A DNA stretch of 64,000 nt from Epiperipatus broadwayi (lineage: Eukaryota; Onychophora; Udeonychophora; Euonychophora; Peripatidae): assembly GCA_028023455.1 (NCBI GenBank), contig JAQFVV010000506.1, forward strand, positions 16,001 through 80,000, read 5' to 3'. Made by a program: the position numbers and the translations under genes. How positions within the stretch are numbered: position 1 is the stretch's first letter; each line of letters opens with the position of its first letter. Positions 43,176 through 55,757 of the stretch are shown piece by piece. Below the pieces are notes generated by a model. That model saw only the letters and a program-made list of their open reading frames with translations. It had not been told where the DNA came from and searched no databases.

Positions 43176-43709
43176 AGAGTGTTCTGGATAGAGATTTTAA
43201 ATATTTCTCATAACTGCACTTGTTAATTACGAGCTTGTTTGAGCTATTGGTACGCTCTATATGTGCATTCTTGTAACTACAAGCTCATTAAAAGTAATGT
43301 CACGTTATATGTGACTTGCTTTTTTAATTATTATAAACATTCAATTGTAGAAAAATTACTAAGAATATAATCCAATGTGTGATCATTAAAATTGGTGTTT
43401 GGATTAAATTGTTTTAGATTTAATAAATTGCAAAAACCCATCATTCTCAATGCTTTAGATGAAAAAGAGACTGAATCTATGATAGTAATACTGAATATAA
43501 ATCAGGAATATTAAAATCACCAGTAATAACTGTATATGATTTGTATTTGATTAAAAAATCTTCAAGAATAGAAAGAAACTCATTAAACTCTAAAAAAGAT
43601 AATGTTGGCTTTATGTAAATAGTACCCAAAAGAACCTGACATTATTTATCAAACATATTTCACACCATGTAGCTTCACAAGATGATGATGAAATAGGAAT
43701 ATACATATG

Positions 43710-43967
<258 letters not shown>

Positions 43968-44185
43968 TCCACAACAAATCTCTGCTGAGGTAAGAAGCAA
44001 TCTTTAAGCTCTCCGATGTAAGTATTTATATTTTTCTTTTGTTTCAACTTGTTATTTGCAAAACAAACGTAATACAGAAGAAATCAAGTCACATAATATA
44101 TGAATAGAGTATTGTTTAAAAAAATATTGGTGTATATTCATATCTTTTTTTTAAAAAAAACTGACTTGAGTCAGAATAATAAATC

Positions 44186-45790
44186 ATGGTTACTGCCCAG
44201 TCATGCGTGAGGGAGTCAAGCAGCAATATAAAATTAACAACATTGTTAGTTTCAAAATCACCAACTTTTTATGCCAAAATACATAAAAGCAACAGCAATA
44301 TTACAGCACCAACTCAAATACCACATTTCCGAAGAATAAATACAAATGATATAAAAAATCTAGATCTACATTCTCAAAAGGAACATATACCCCCAGCTGC
44401 AATCTGGACAAAAAAAATGCTTGAAAATGTGATGGACCATTTGAATGATATGGTGCCTCATATGTTGTTTGAAACTTTTCTCTGGTTTTTTCACCAACAT
44501 CGCTAGTACTTGTAGTAACAGATAATTAACGCTCATTATATCGTTTCCAAAAAGCTTTATTATATGAAGCAATTATGCAAAATGCACTATGGGAAACAAT
44601 CTCTTCTATCATAGACCATCCAAATTCATGATATATAACCATTGATTTTTATATTCAGCAGCAAAAAGAACATTTTCAACCCACTATTTTAGCACTTGAT
44701 ACTTATGCACTCATAATTATAGATGAAAACCGGAAAAATATTATTACTGGAGTGCTAAAAAATACTTATCTTAGATACAACTTACAAGATTTTCAAAAAA
44801 TGATTAACCTGTTTGGAAAAATAATTGTCCTACAGCCAATTTATTTAAAAAACACACCTATACCAATATGTAGTAATCATTTTGAATTTAAAAAAAAATT
44901 CCATAAAAACATAGATGCTGCCATGATCCCTACACAAATTACAGATCAAGAAGCAACACTCTCTCTTCACATAAGAGATTTAAAGCCACATTGTTTTGGC
45001 TAAGAACAGAGAGGCCACCTAGCAATTCATTGTGATAACACAAAAGGCAATCACTGTGAACAAACCAAAATCCTCTCCCCAGAACAACCCACTGATGATG
45101 AAAATAAAATTTCTAATAACACTACATCCTTTGACAACCCACTAATAGAAACTTGAAAAAAACAGGTTCAAACACCCACAAACATAAATGATAATGGAGC
45201 GGAATTGCCAATTCCAAAGACTAAGCAAAAAATAATAACACAAAAACTAACATAGACACCCAAATTCAAATGATAATAACTCTCAAGAAACCACAACTCA
45301 AAATGCAGTGATTACATCACAGGATCAGTAACATAATAAAACAAAAGGTGTACCAACTAAAATCAACAAACAGAAAATAAACACAAACAGCTATATAATG
45401 AAAATATAAATCAAGATAATATAAGTACACCAATAATAAAACAAACACAATAATAAACAAAACTGCATCAAACAAAATGGATGCAATAGAACCCCCTCTT
45501 TCACCCATTCAAGAAAATACATCAGAGAAAAAAAGAAAGCCAGGTAGACCACCTAAAAACCATTAATCCAAAAAGGCAAATAAAAAACAGACCAAAACCA
45601 CAACTCATCAGACATATACAACTTAGAAAATGATGAAATAAAAATGGATTTAAGCCAACAACAAATGGACAACTGTTTAGTTTCATCACAAATTGCCTGT
45701 ATAAATTCTGAACCAATATTAAATGAAAGAAAAACAAACAATAAACCCTTCCAAGTCTTAAATATGTATCAGCACCCATCTACTGCAATA
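44186..45790 (+). pseudogene. LINE-A ORF1, broken
   Basis: ATG at 44186 (MVTAQSCVRE). Frame 1 runs to about 44506, then pieces continue via FQKALLYEAIMQNALWE and ALDTYALIIIDENRKN, then 44752-45003. The zinc knuckle follows at 44992-45055 (CFG-stop-EQRGHLAIHC), where a TAA codon replaces the second Cys of the CCHC. A lysine/asparagine-rich tail follows with KKRKPGRPPKNH near 45530, which resembles an AT-hook or basic DNA-binding stretch. Presumed RNA-binding chaperone of the LINE. Confidence 0.75.
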
Positions 45791-45850
45791 TAAACAAAAA
45801 ATTAGAATTAAAAAAAAATCAATACCCTGTTAAAAAAATTATCCTGATAC

Positions 45851-48800
45851 ATGAAGATGAAAATTGAATCACTCAACATTAGAAGCTTAAATGCCATCAA
45901 AATACTTTTTGAATTCAAAAAATGGTTACATACAACATAACCACACATACTAGAGCTATCGTAAACAAAAATATACAGAGGCTCTCAAATTGATCCTTCA
46001 AAATATTTAGTTAGCGAATGGTTTTGTACCTGCTCAAGGTAATCATCATCACCATCAGGTGGCACAGGTATAATTAAATCCCACAACTGCCCTTTTGATT
46101 CTTTTAAAATTATATATATTGACTCTAATCTTATCATAATAACACTTCATCATAAAAATATCACACTTAACCTAGTATTTGTCTATATACCACCAGGCCC
46201 TGTCATCATCTCCAGAATAATAGCAACAATAAATTCAATGCTTACAGCAACACCAAATCCCATAATACTCCTGGAAGATTTCAACATGACCTACCAAACT
46301 TTTGTCACCAAATGGATCCATCAAATAACAATCCCACTTATGAGTGCTGAAGGTTTTCTCCCATCAAACTCAATATTTTTAATACTAATATATAAAAGTA
46401 TATATATATATATTTATATATACTAATATATATAAGTCACTTATTGATTTGTGTTTCTACTCACCAATGTTACATCATTATTTTAATCTTGAACTCTGTC
46501 CATCTATATTCTAAGATCATGCTGCCCAGTTCATCACTCTCAACCTAACAAAAATACAGAATACAACAATAGCCCTTTAATAGACTATGTGAATACTTCT
46601 TCCAGAACAAACAACTGAATTTCTATATTCAGAAACATATATAATGCTCCAAAAACTTCAAAACATGTCACTCGATCTAGTACACAAGTATATAGCATTC
46701 ACCAATATACTTTCTTTCAACATAAATCATATTACTTGCAATTCAACACCCCCACCAGATTATTAGCTTTGGCAGATGAACTACATAAAAGAATAACCAT
46801 TTCCAGACGAACTACAGATAATCAAACCCAAATTAAAAAACTTACAGAAATGTACAAAAATACATGCAACACACTAAAGCAATATGTGTAGCAATAACAC
46901 AACAACACACTTGGACCAGTGCATATGTACAGTGGGCACTGGGATACCCATCCACAGTCAGAGTGCCTATAGCACTTGAAATAGATGGCTGTATAACTGC
47001 TGGATGTAACATGATAAACCCAATATATACAACACTAAAAAAAACTGCAAAAACAAAGAGTTTACATACCAAATGAAGACATATTTGGAAACCCTGCAAC
47101 AGACACACCAATAAAAACAACTGACATTGTATTTAAACTTGCAACAATGACAAAGACATGTCACCCAGATTCCTAAATTTGAGTTCAAACATCTTAGTCA
47201 CTTCACAGCCAAATACCTGTGCTATCTAGCCTATTACATATCCCAAAAAAATTGCAACATACAAAGTCTATACCCAATTGCATTGCTTCCATTTAACAAA
47301 AAAAAAAAACAGCAATATCATCTTTATCTAATCTACAACCAATTTCAATGGGACCTTTAGGAATAAAAATTCTTGAAAGTGTAGTAAAGAAGAAAATAGA
47401 ACAATACATACTCCTTGTGTTATCATCAGCACAATATGCCAAAAAAGGATCATCCATTGGCCAGGGTGCCTTAATATACAAAACAATAATCAAAGTAGTG
47501 AAAAAAAAGAAAGAAATATGCACCAATTATACTTCAACTAGACATTGCAGCAGCATTTGACTCAGTGCCTATAGCCAAATTATTAGATGTGCTGAAAAAA
47601 CAACAATACATCCATCCCTACTATATATAATAGACAATCAGCTACTCAACCATGAAATGTACATTACATTGAATGGGAAAAAGTCACCAGCTGTCAGACT
47701 GAGTCAATCCATCCCACAAAAATTCCCCCTCAGTGCCTTGCTATTTACAATATATATAAATCCTCAATTAATAGAGATACAGAAAAAATAAAATGCATTC
47801 AAATCCCAAACACTGCTTTAAATATATCATGCATAGCCTATATGGATGATGTAACCATTTTCCTACCCTCTAAAAAGAACATCCCCATATTATAAAAGAT
47901 AATCAAGAATTATACCTCAAATTTTAATTTAAAAATTAACACATATAAAACTGCTGCATGGTCAATATACACAGGCAAGCACTGTACAGAGATGTTTAAT
48001 GTTAAACCGTCTGCTTTTCTTGGTTTCCCATTCTACCTTGGAACCAATGGCATGAGGCAAAAAATTCAAAATAAATTAAAAAAAGATTCTGAAAAAAATC
48101 ACAGCCTCCCTTGAAAAGTCATACCTGTCAAGATATGCAAAGGTAGCACTTTTTAATCAACTTATAATTACAAAAATTATCTACTATACACCTATAATCA
48201 AATTTGCAAAAACATTCATATCTAAAATCTCATCAATCAGTAACAAACTAATATGGAAGAGAAAGACAATGGTAATATCTTTAAAAAATCTGAGCAGACC
48301 ACCACATAGCAATGAACTTGGACTTCATACAATCAATGTTTTTATCAGAAATCAGTAAATCTAATAACAAACTATAAAAAGATTTCAGACCTGGTTGTGT
48401 AATCAGTATAATACAAAGACAGACACTCTTTCATATGGATATCTATCACACGATTGATGAACTCAACAATATACAACAAAATATCACTCAATAATGACAA
48501 CGAGAACATACTGGGACATTTATAATATACTATACCCAAACAGACACCTAATCTACATCCATCAGTTCTTGGGATAGATAACAGGCAACTACTGCAACAA
48601 TTCAGAAAATGGTCATTAGAACCAAAATTATTTGATTTTCTACTTAAGCTTAATCTTAATGCTCTAACCACAACATATTTCCTTAGATTTTGTAGATTCT
48701 ATACAAATATAGACCCCATGTGTGGGCTATGTCATAGAGAAGAAGAGACACAAGATCATTTTCTTCATTCCTGCTGTGCCCTAGAAACAATACATCACAC

Positions 48801-49135
48801 AATGTTTACCACATACAGAAAGGCTATCATTTCAATTGTTGAAATAATAAATAAAATTTAAAAAAAGCAACATCCCTGCTATTCGTGCAGCAACATATAG
48901 CCTTTATGCCTACTGGTGCACCAGATGCAATAATAACCTTTGACACCACCCAGCAACATTTTCAATAAAACTAGAACTTTTCAGAAGAAGAGACAGCATC
49001 TTAGCTCATCCAGATGTGTTTGCAGCCACATGGTCACACTTGAAACAAAGATCCAGTCTATATAAAGTCCAATATGATAGATGATGACATTTTCAACATC
49101 AGCATTTTTTCCAACTTCAAAGAGATGCAAGCATA
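45851..49135 (+). pseudogene. LINE-A ORF2 (APE endonuclease-RT-Cys domain), broken
   Basis: The endonuclease has IESLNIRSLN (near 45865), LVFVYIPPGP (near 46170), ILLEDFNMTY (near 46265, GDFN-type) and FYSPMLHHYFNLEL before DHAAQF (near 46515). A (TA)n expansion interrupts it at 46397-46430. The RT has motif A LDIAAAFDSVP near 47545, then the catalytic box AYMDDVTIF with both Asp intact at 47836-47842. FLGFPFYLGTNG follows near 48020, and GLHTIN and YWDIYNI text lie at 48320-48535. The C-terminal motif CGLCHREEETQDHFLHSC is complete at 48721-48775, and the end is HPDVFAATWSHLK. Frames are broken at least ten times. Confidence 0.85.
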
Positions 49136-49304
49136 AACTGAACTAAATAGAGGACCAAATTTAAAAGCAAGAAAGAAAGTATGCAGAAATAATAAATACT
49201 TATATACTGAAAGTTGTTGTAATTTGTTTTGCATTTATAACAAATCAATATAGTACTAGATGTGACTCTGTATCTTTTTAGATTCAATAAAGTTTTGCTT
49301 TGAA

Positions 49305-49523
<219 letters not shown>

Positions 49524-49529
49524 AAAATG

Positions 49530-50305
49530 ATAACAAGAATGTGCAATACATTTACTTATTTAATAATGATTAATTGCAGAAATAATTTGTATTTGGAATT
49601 TTACAGTGTACATTCTTTTATTTTATTTTATTATGTGTTAAGTAATAAAAATGTGATACATTTATAACATAGAAACTTCAGGAATATGACAATTTTCAAG
49701 AAAACTTAAATTTAAACAAAAATAAAATCTCACCAAATTTCCGATATTCCTTAACAATTTTCTTTGTAAATTTTAAACTTAAAGCAACAATTTTTACATT
49801 AAATTACAAAATGAAAAAACAATCATTTAAATTCTTTTAAATTCATCTAAAATAAATTAGTTTAATATTTGCCTTTAAAATAACTTTTTTTCTTATTGGA
49901 AATAATTATTTTATTATGCATCTGATATAAGAATATAGTATTTTTATTTTTTTACAAAAATAAGTAAAATGTACTAAATAGGTACATAATTGATATTAAA
50001 TTATTATAAATATTTTATATTTTACAATTATTGTAAAGATATAAAACTCTAATGTATATAAATCTATTGGAAAGCAAATTAATACTTTTTAAAATTTGAA
50101 TGTTGAAAGAAAGTGAAACATTCATTAAAACGTCTTTAAATATAAGATTTTAAATCTGAACAAAAGTTATATCATGATTAATGACCTTGTCTTTATGCAA
50201 TCCTAACGTTGATCACAGGTGTACTATTTAGATGTAATGCAGTTAATGGAATCATTGCATTGTTCTAACATCTGAATAATCTTTATAATATTCAAAATAA
50301 AAATG

Positions 50306-50358
<53 letters not shown>

Positions 50359-50460
50359 TTATTTAATGCAAAACAAAAATTATTTATTATTTTATAATAA
50401 TAACTTAATGTTAAAACAAATAATCAAACACATATCTCTATTTAAAAAAATAATGTTTTT
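49530..50460. other. Gene-empty AT-rich DNA with (TA)n at 50307-50352
   Basis: No coding frame or recognisable repeat other than 23 TA units. It separates two opposed LINE-A 3' ends. Confidence 0.6.
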
Positions 50461-50708
<248 letters not shown>

Positions 50709-51169
50709 TTTCAAAGCAAAACTTTATTGAGTCTAAAAGGTTACAAAGTCACATCTAGTACTATATTGATTTGTTACAATTGTAAAACATATTACAACTA
50801 TGCACAGAGACCAATTAAAACATAAATATTTTACATTTCTGCATAATTTTTTGTTTGTTTTAGAATCTGGTTTTCCATTTAGTTTAGTTTATACTTGCAT
50901 CTTTTTAAAGTTGAAAATTGGTCATTTTGAAAATTTCACCATCTGTCATATTGGACTTTTTATTTCATAGACTGGATCTTGGTTTGAAGTGTGATCACAT
51001 GGTTAAAACACCTCTGGTTGAGATAGGACACTGTCACTTTTTATGAACAGTTCTAGTTTTATTGAGTATGTTGCTGGGTGGCATCAACATTATTAGAAAA
51101 AGTGCATCTTGTACACCAATAGGCATGAAGGCTGTATGTTCCTGCATGATTAGCAAGGATGTTGCCTTT

Positions 51170-51586
51170 TTAAAATGTACTTCTTATTTCATCAATTGAA
51201 ATGTTAGCTTTGTGTATGTGGTAAACATTGTGTGATGTATTGTTTCCAGTGCAGTGCAGGAATGAAAGGAATGATATTGTGTTTTTTTTTTTATGACATA
51301 GCACACAAACAGGGTCTATATTTGTATAGAATATATAAAATTTAAAGAAATGTGTTATGGGCAGAGCATTTAGATGAAACTTAAATAGAAAATCAAATAA
51401 TTTTGTTTCTAATGACCACTTTCTGAATTGTTGCAGTAGTTTCATGTTATCTATCCCAAGAAGTGATGGATATAGATTAGGTGTCTGGTTTGGGAATAGT
51501 ACATTATAAATGTCCCAGTATGTAAATTTGTTTTCATTATTGAGTGATATTTTGTTGTTTATTGACTTAAGTTCTTCAATCAGTGT

Positions 51587-51673
<87 letters not shown>

Positions 51674-51856
51674 GGAATGGTTATCATGTGTTATATTGAT
51701 CACACACTCCAGGTCTTGAAATCTTTTTATGATGGCTGTTAATAGATTTACTGATTTTTGGCTGCAAATAACATTGATGGTATGGAGTCTCAATCCATTG
51801 TTAAATGGTAGTCTGCTTAGTTTTTTAAAGCGATTGTCACTGGCTTTCTCTTTCAT
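51170..51856 (-). pseudogene. LINE-A ORF2 C-terminal piece with internal (TA)n
   Basis: A 228-codon open frame, the longest non-low-complexity frame here. It opens with KEKASDNRFKKLSRLP and RLHTINVICSQKSVNL. It then crosses a (TA)n array (51588-51670) translated as Ile-Tyr repeats, and resumes with SINNKISLNNENKFTYWDIY. It ends after FYTNIDPVCVLCHKKKN, the start of the C-terminal Cys motif. The later H and C are shifted or replaced (FLHC). The array grew from an ATATGGATAT-like stretch that copy 4 still has near 48435, and it happens to keep the frame. Confidence 0.8.
51588..51670. repeat. (TA)n expansion inside LINE-A copy 5
   Basis: About 41 TA units within the LINE coding sequence. The equivalent place in copy 4 has only a short TA-rich stretch. 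Confidence 0.96.
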
Positions 51857-52183
51857 ATTAGTTTGCTACAAATTTATGAGGTTTTAGATATAAATACCCT
51901 TGCAAATTTGATTATAAGTGTGTAGTATGTAATTTTTGTAATTATAAGTTATTTATATAGTGCCACTTTCATGTATATTGATGGGTAAGACTTTTCAAGT
52001 GAGGTAGTTTTTTCAGCCTATGTCTTTAAATTATTTTGAATTTTTTGCTTCATTCCATTGGTACTAGGTAGAATAAAAAATGAAGGAAAGGAGATGGTTT
52101 GCCATTAAACATCTCAGTACAGTGCATGCATATATATATATTGTTTATGCATCAGTTTTATTTGTGTTAATTTTTAAGTTAAA

Positions 52184-52912
<729 letters not shown>

Positions 52913-53029
52913 AAGATAACATGTTTCATTTTTTCTTTAAACACTAAAGAATATTTGTCAAATAGCTTCTTGTTATTATTATTATTCAAGGATTAATGTG
53001 CACACATATATTTTTAAATCAGTTAAATC

Positions 53030-53963
53030 AAAATGTGTTTTTTAATGTTTTTATGATTTTCTATTGAAATAATTGATAATTGAAAACTGCAAATTTTACT
53101 GACTTCAAAGTTATATAATATACACAATTTTTATACTTAATGGATTTACAATATTGAATGTTATTGTTCTTAATTTCCAAGTGTTTCTTAAAGTGGTTTT
53201 ACCTAGGAATAAATAATATCTCTGAATATACAATACATATTATCTTAAAAGATTACCTCATCTTTAATTTGTAGTTTGAATAATTACTTTTATAGCCACA
53301 TTGAAAAGTGATATAATTTTACTGTTATTAAAATAATATAAATTTTATAGAACTTTAATTAAGGATTAAGAATTAAATGAGGATTGAAAACTGAATAAAC
53401 TTATTGAGGCTAAAGTAATATAATGGGTACATATTTTTATTATTAATTGACATTGAGTTTTGAAATTTATTTTGAAGAATACTTTTAAAGGAAAAAAAAA
53501 ATCATTTTCTTACTTGGAAAAGACTGGATTTGTATTAAAAAATATAAGCATTTTGTTTGGAGTCAATTGACAATTTAATATATTTAATTACATGATCATT
53601 GATATCTTTTATGCCTGTATAAAAACTATTAATATTTTAAAATTGCTTACGCCAAAATATGTCTTTTTTTTAAATGTTTTTTTTTAAGATTTTCTATTGT
53701 CTAGAAATAACTGATGATAGAAAACTATATAAACATATTGACATCTAAGTAATATAATATGTACAGACTTTTATTCTTAATACTTCCTTATTGAATTCTT
53801 GTCTTCATGTAATCAATAGTTTTTTAAATTATTTTACCTTAGGATATAATGTTGCAAGTTAAGTAATGACAATATTCATAAAGAATACTTTTTAAGAAAA
53901 AAAAATATTAGAAAAAAAATAGATTTGTGTTAAAAAGAATTGGAGTCAATTAACAATTTGATA
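53030..53963. repeat. Diverged tandem duplication
   Basis: 53030-53230 matches 53652-53850 (GATTTTCTATTG and TTTTACCTAGG/TTTTACCTTAGG landmarks), and 53490-53590 matches 53890-53963 (GGAGTCAATT-ACAATTTGAT). The second unit lacks about 225 bp. The first unit supplies an empty-site reference for the foldback insertion next to it. Non-coding. Confidence 0.7.
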
Positions 53964-54912
53964 ACTGAAACACACAAGCTTATATATACCTGTGTCTATA
54001 TATGTAATATATAGGGTATATGAGCACAGACTTTTACATGACCCACCACTCTCCATACTATCTCATAACACTGATTCACTTGAACATATATATGTTGAAA
54101 AGATAAATAATCACAAATATACGTATTTCATGCTGAACCAGCAATCATCAGTTCGTCCAGACTACCATCTCTACACACATACGCTATAAGTGATCAGATA
54201 TATATTAAGATAGCCAAACCTCGTATGTATTAAATGGATTATGTTCTGTACATGAAGGGTCAGATTGATCTTAGTTCAACATGGTTGTGACAAGAATCTC
54301 GGATTAAGGGTGGCCTTTGAGCATTTCCATCATCATATTTTTAATTGGATGGATGGTTAAAGAGTTTTAGGGTGAATTAGATTGAAGTCTGTCCATTAAA
54401 GTATGAGGTTTGGCTATCTTAATATATATATATGAGCACTTATAGCATATAAATGTAGAGATGGTAATCTGGACCAAATGATGATTGCTGGTTTAGCATG
54501 ATATATATATATATATATATATATATATCATATATTATAACATATATATATATATTATATATATATATATTATATATAGTAGCATTTATCATAAATAAAA
54601 AAAAAAAAAAAGCTTGTTTAGAGCTATTAGCACGCTCTTAATTTCACATATTTGTAAGTGCAAGCTATATATAAGTCATGTGACATCTGACTTGTTACTA
54701 TTACTATTATTATTTTGCTGTTGTGGCTTTAGCTAAATTAAAGAGCTAAGCCTACTAATATATGGAGTATCTGAATTAAGTTCAGTCCCATATGATTTTT
54801 TCAGTTGGAGAGCTGACTTTAAAGACATGTAGATGTCTAAAAGTTTCAGATCTTCTTCTAACAATTATCTTTTAGATAAATGCTTTGCTTGAGTTGGTTT
54901 TTTAGATCTAAT

Positions 54913-54968
54913 GTCCCAACTCCTCACTGAAGAGACCCATAGGTCGAAACCGGTCTGGGGATGGGGAC
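54913..54968 (+). ncRNA. Type I hammerhead ribozyme, intact core
   Basis: Outer stem I is GTCCC (54913-54917) with GGGAC (54964-54968), and inner stem I is TCCTCA (54921-54926) with TGGGGA (54956-54961), around an AAC/TG internal loop. The core is CTGAAGA (54927-54933), and stem II is GACC/GGTC with CATA loop (54934-54945). Then GAAA (54946-54949), six-base palindrome ACCGGT spanning stem III (54949-54954), and cleavage triplet GTC (54953-54955). All invariant positions are present. The very short palindromic stem III is typical of Penelope and retrozyme ribozymes, which may act as dimers. Confidence 0.85.
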
Positions 54969-55340
54969 CATTTAAAATAAAAATGATTTGAATGCCTTCT
55001 CTTGTAGTAGCATTTATCATAAATAAAAAAAAAAAAAAAGCTTGTTTAGAGCTATTAGCACGCTCTTAATTTTACATATTTGTAAGTGCAAGCTATATAT
55101 AAGTCATGTGACATCTGACTTGTTACTATTACTATTATTATTTTGCTGTTGTGGCTTTAGCTAAATTAAAGAGCTAAGCCTACTAATATATGGAGTATCT
55201 GAATTAAGTTCAGTCCCATATGATTTTTTCAGTTGGAGAGCTGACTTTAAAGACATGTAGATGTCTAAAAGTTTCAGATCTTCTTCTAACAATTATCTTT
55301 TAGATAAATGCTTTGCTTGAGTTGGTTTTTTAGATCTAAT

Positions 55341-55396
55341 GTCCCAACTCCTCACTGAAGAGACCCATAGGTCGAAACCGGTCTGGGGATGGGGAC
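55341..55396 (+). ncRNA. Type I hammerhead ribozyme, intact core (second unit)
   Basis: Identical to the ribozyme at 54913-54968, shifted by 428 bases. Core CTGAAGA is at 55355-55361 and cleavage falls after 55383. Confidence 0.85.
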
Positions 55397-55490
55397 CATT
55401 TAAAATAAAAATGATTTGAATGCCTTCTCTTGTAGTAGCATTTATCATAAATAAAAAAAAAAAAGCTTGTTTAGAGCTATTAGCACGCTC

Positions 55491-55497
<7 letters not shown>

Positions 55498-55526
<29 letters not shown>
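55498..55526. repeat. (TA)n at the right end of the hammerhead tandem
   Basis: About 14 TA units. The matching left flank is the TA-rich stretch 54501-54576. Confidence 0.9.
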
Positions 55527-55529
<3 letters not shown>

Positions 55530-55757
55530 TGATTATTTATCTTTTCAACATATATGTGTTCAAGTTTATCAGTGTTATGAGATAGTGTGGAGAGTAGTGG
55601 GTCATGTGAAACTTTGTGCTCATATACCCTATATATTAACAACTTAATATATTTAATGACATGATCTTATAAATGTATAAATACTATTAGCATTTTTTTT
55701 CTTCTGAGAATTTTTTTCATCTTCTTATATACATTGCTTAATATTTTCAAATTTATT

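Larger units (their letters stand above)
42376..43333. mobile_element. Hammerhead (retrozyme-like) element with 11-bp target duplication
   Basis: A non-coding 958-bp insertion in LINE-B flanked by the perfect duplication TAAACATTCAA (42365-42375 and 43334-43344). The empty site is visible in LINE-B copy 3 as the complement of ACATTCAATTGTAGG near 58395. Structure is an inverted partial unit (42376-42713, minus) followed by plus-strand units of 417 bp. Hammerhead motifs are at 42470-42520 (-), 42714-42755 (+) and 43131-43175 (+). It shares the CCCATATAGCTATTTAAGTT block with the 8 kb locus. Confidence 0.85.
43968..49304 (+). mobile_element. LINE-A copy 4, longest copy (L1/Tx1-like)
   Basis: A nearly full-length two-ORF LINE. 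It has a presumed 5' UTR (43968-44185), ORF1 (44186-about 45790), ORF2 (about 45851-49135), and a 3' end with AATAAA at 49286-49291 directly followed by an (AAT)n tail. Trinucleotide arrays lie at both ends. Many stops and frameshifts make it inactive. The clade call rests on the ORF1 CCHC knuckle, the FLGFPFYLG segment after the RT box and the C-terminal C-C-H-C motif. It is a judgement from memory of family patterns. Confidence 0.9.
54577..55497 (+). mobile_element. Retrozyme-like tandem: 428-bp unit x 2 plus 65-bp partial
   Basis: Units start at 54577, 55005 and 55433 (TAGTAGCATTTATCATAAAT then poly-A). The first two are practically identical, and the third stops after about 65 bp at a (TA)n. 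Each full unit holds one intact-looking type I hammerhead (54913-54968, 55341-55396) with cleavage sites exactly 428 bases apart. Transcription of the array would be expected to release a 428-nt RNA. No open frame. It lies within the (TA)n of a foldback arm, whose other arm shows the uninterrupted sequence. Confidence 0.85.
53964..55635. mobile_element. Foldback element with imperfect 14-bp target duplication
   Basis: Flanked by TTAACAATTTGATA (53950-53963) and TTAACAACTTAATA (55636-55649), two mismatches. Its left arm (54000-54232) recurs inverted on the right as 54395-54505 plus 55527-55635. The right arm is split by (TA)n and a nested hammerhead tandem (54577-55497). The central loop is 54233-54394. 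The short arm frames (RVYEH and HIYVEKINNH) are mirror images and not genes. Fragment at 10320-10375 is the same family. Confidence 0.75.

Noticed and set aside
53992-54189. Two similar small proteins (RVYEH and HIYVEKINNH) at 54.0 and 55.5 kb
   Set aside because: They are the two mirror-image arms of the foldback element, so similarity is due to the inverted repeat.
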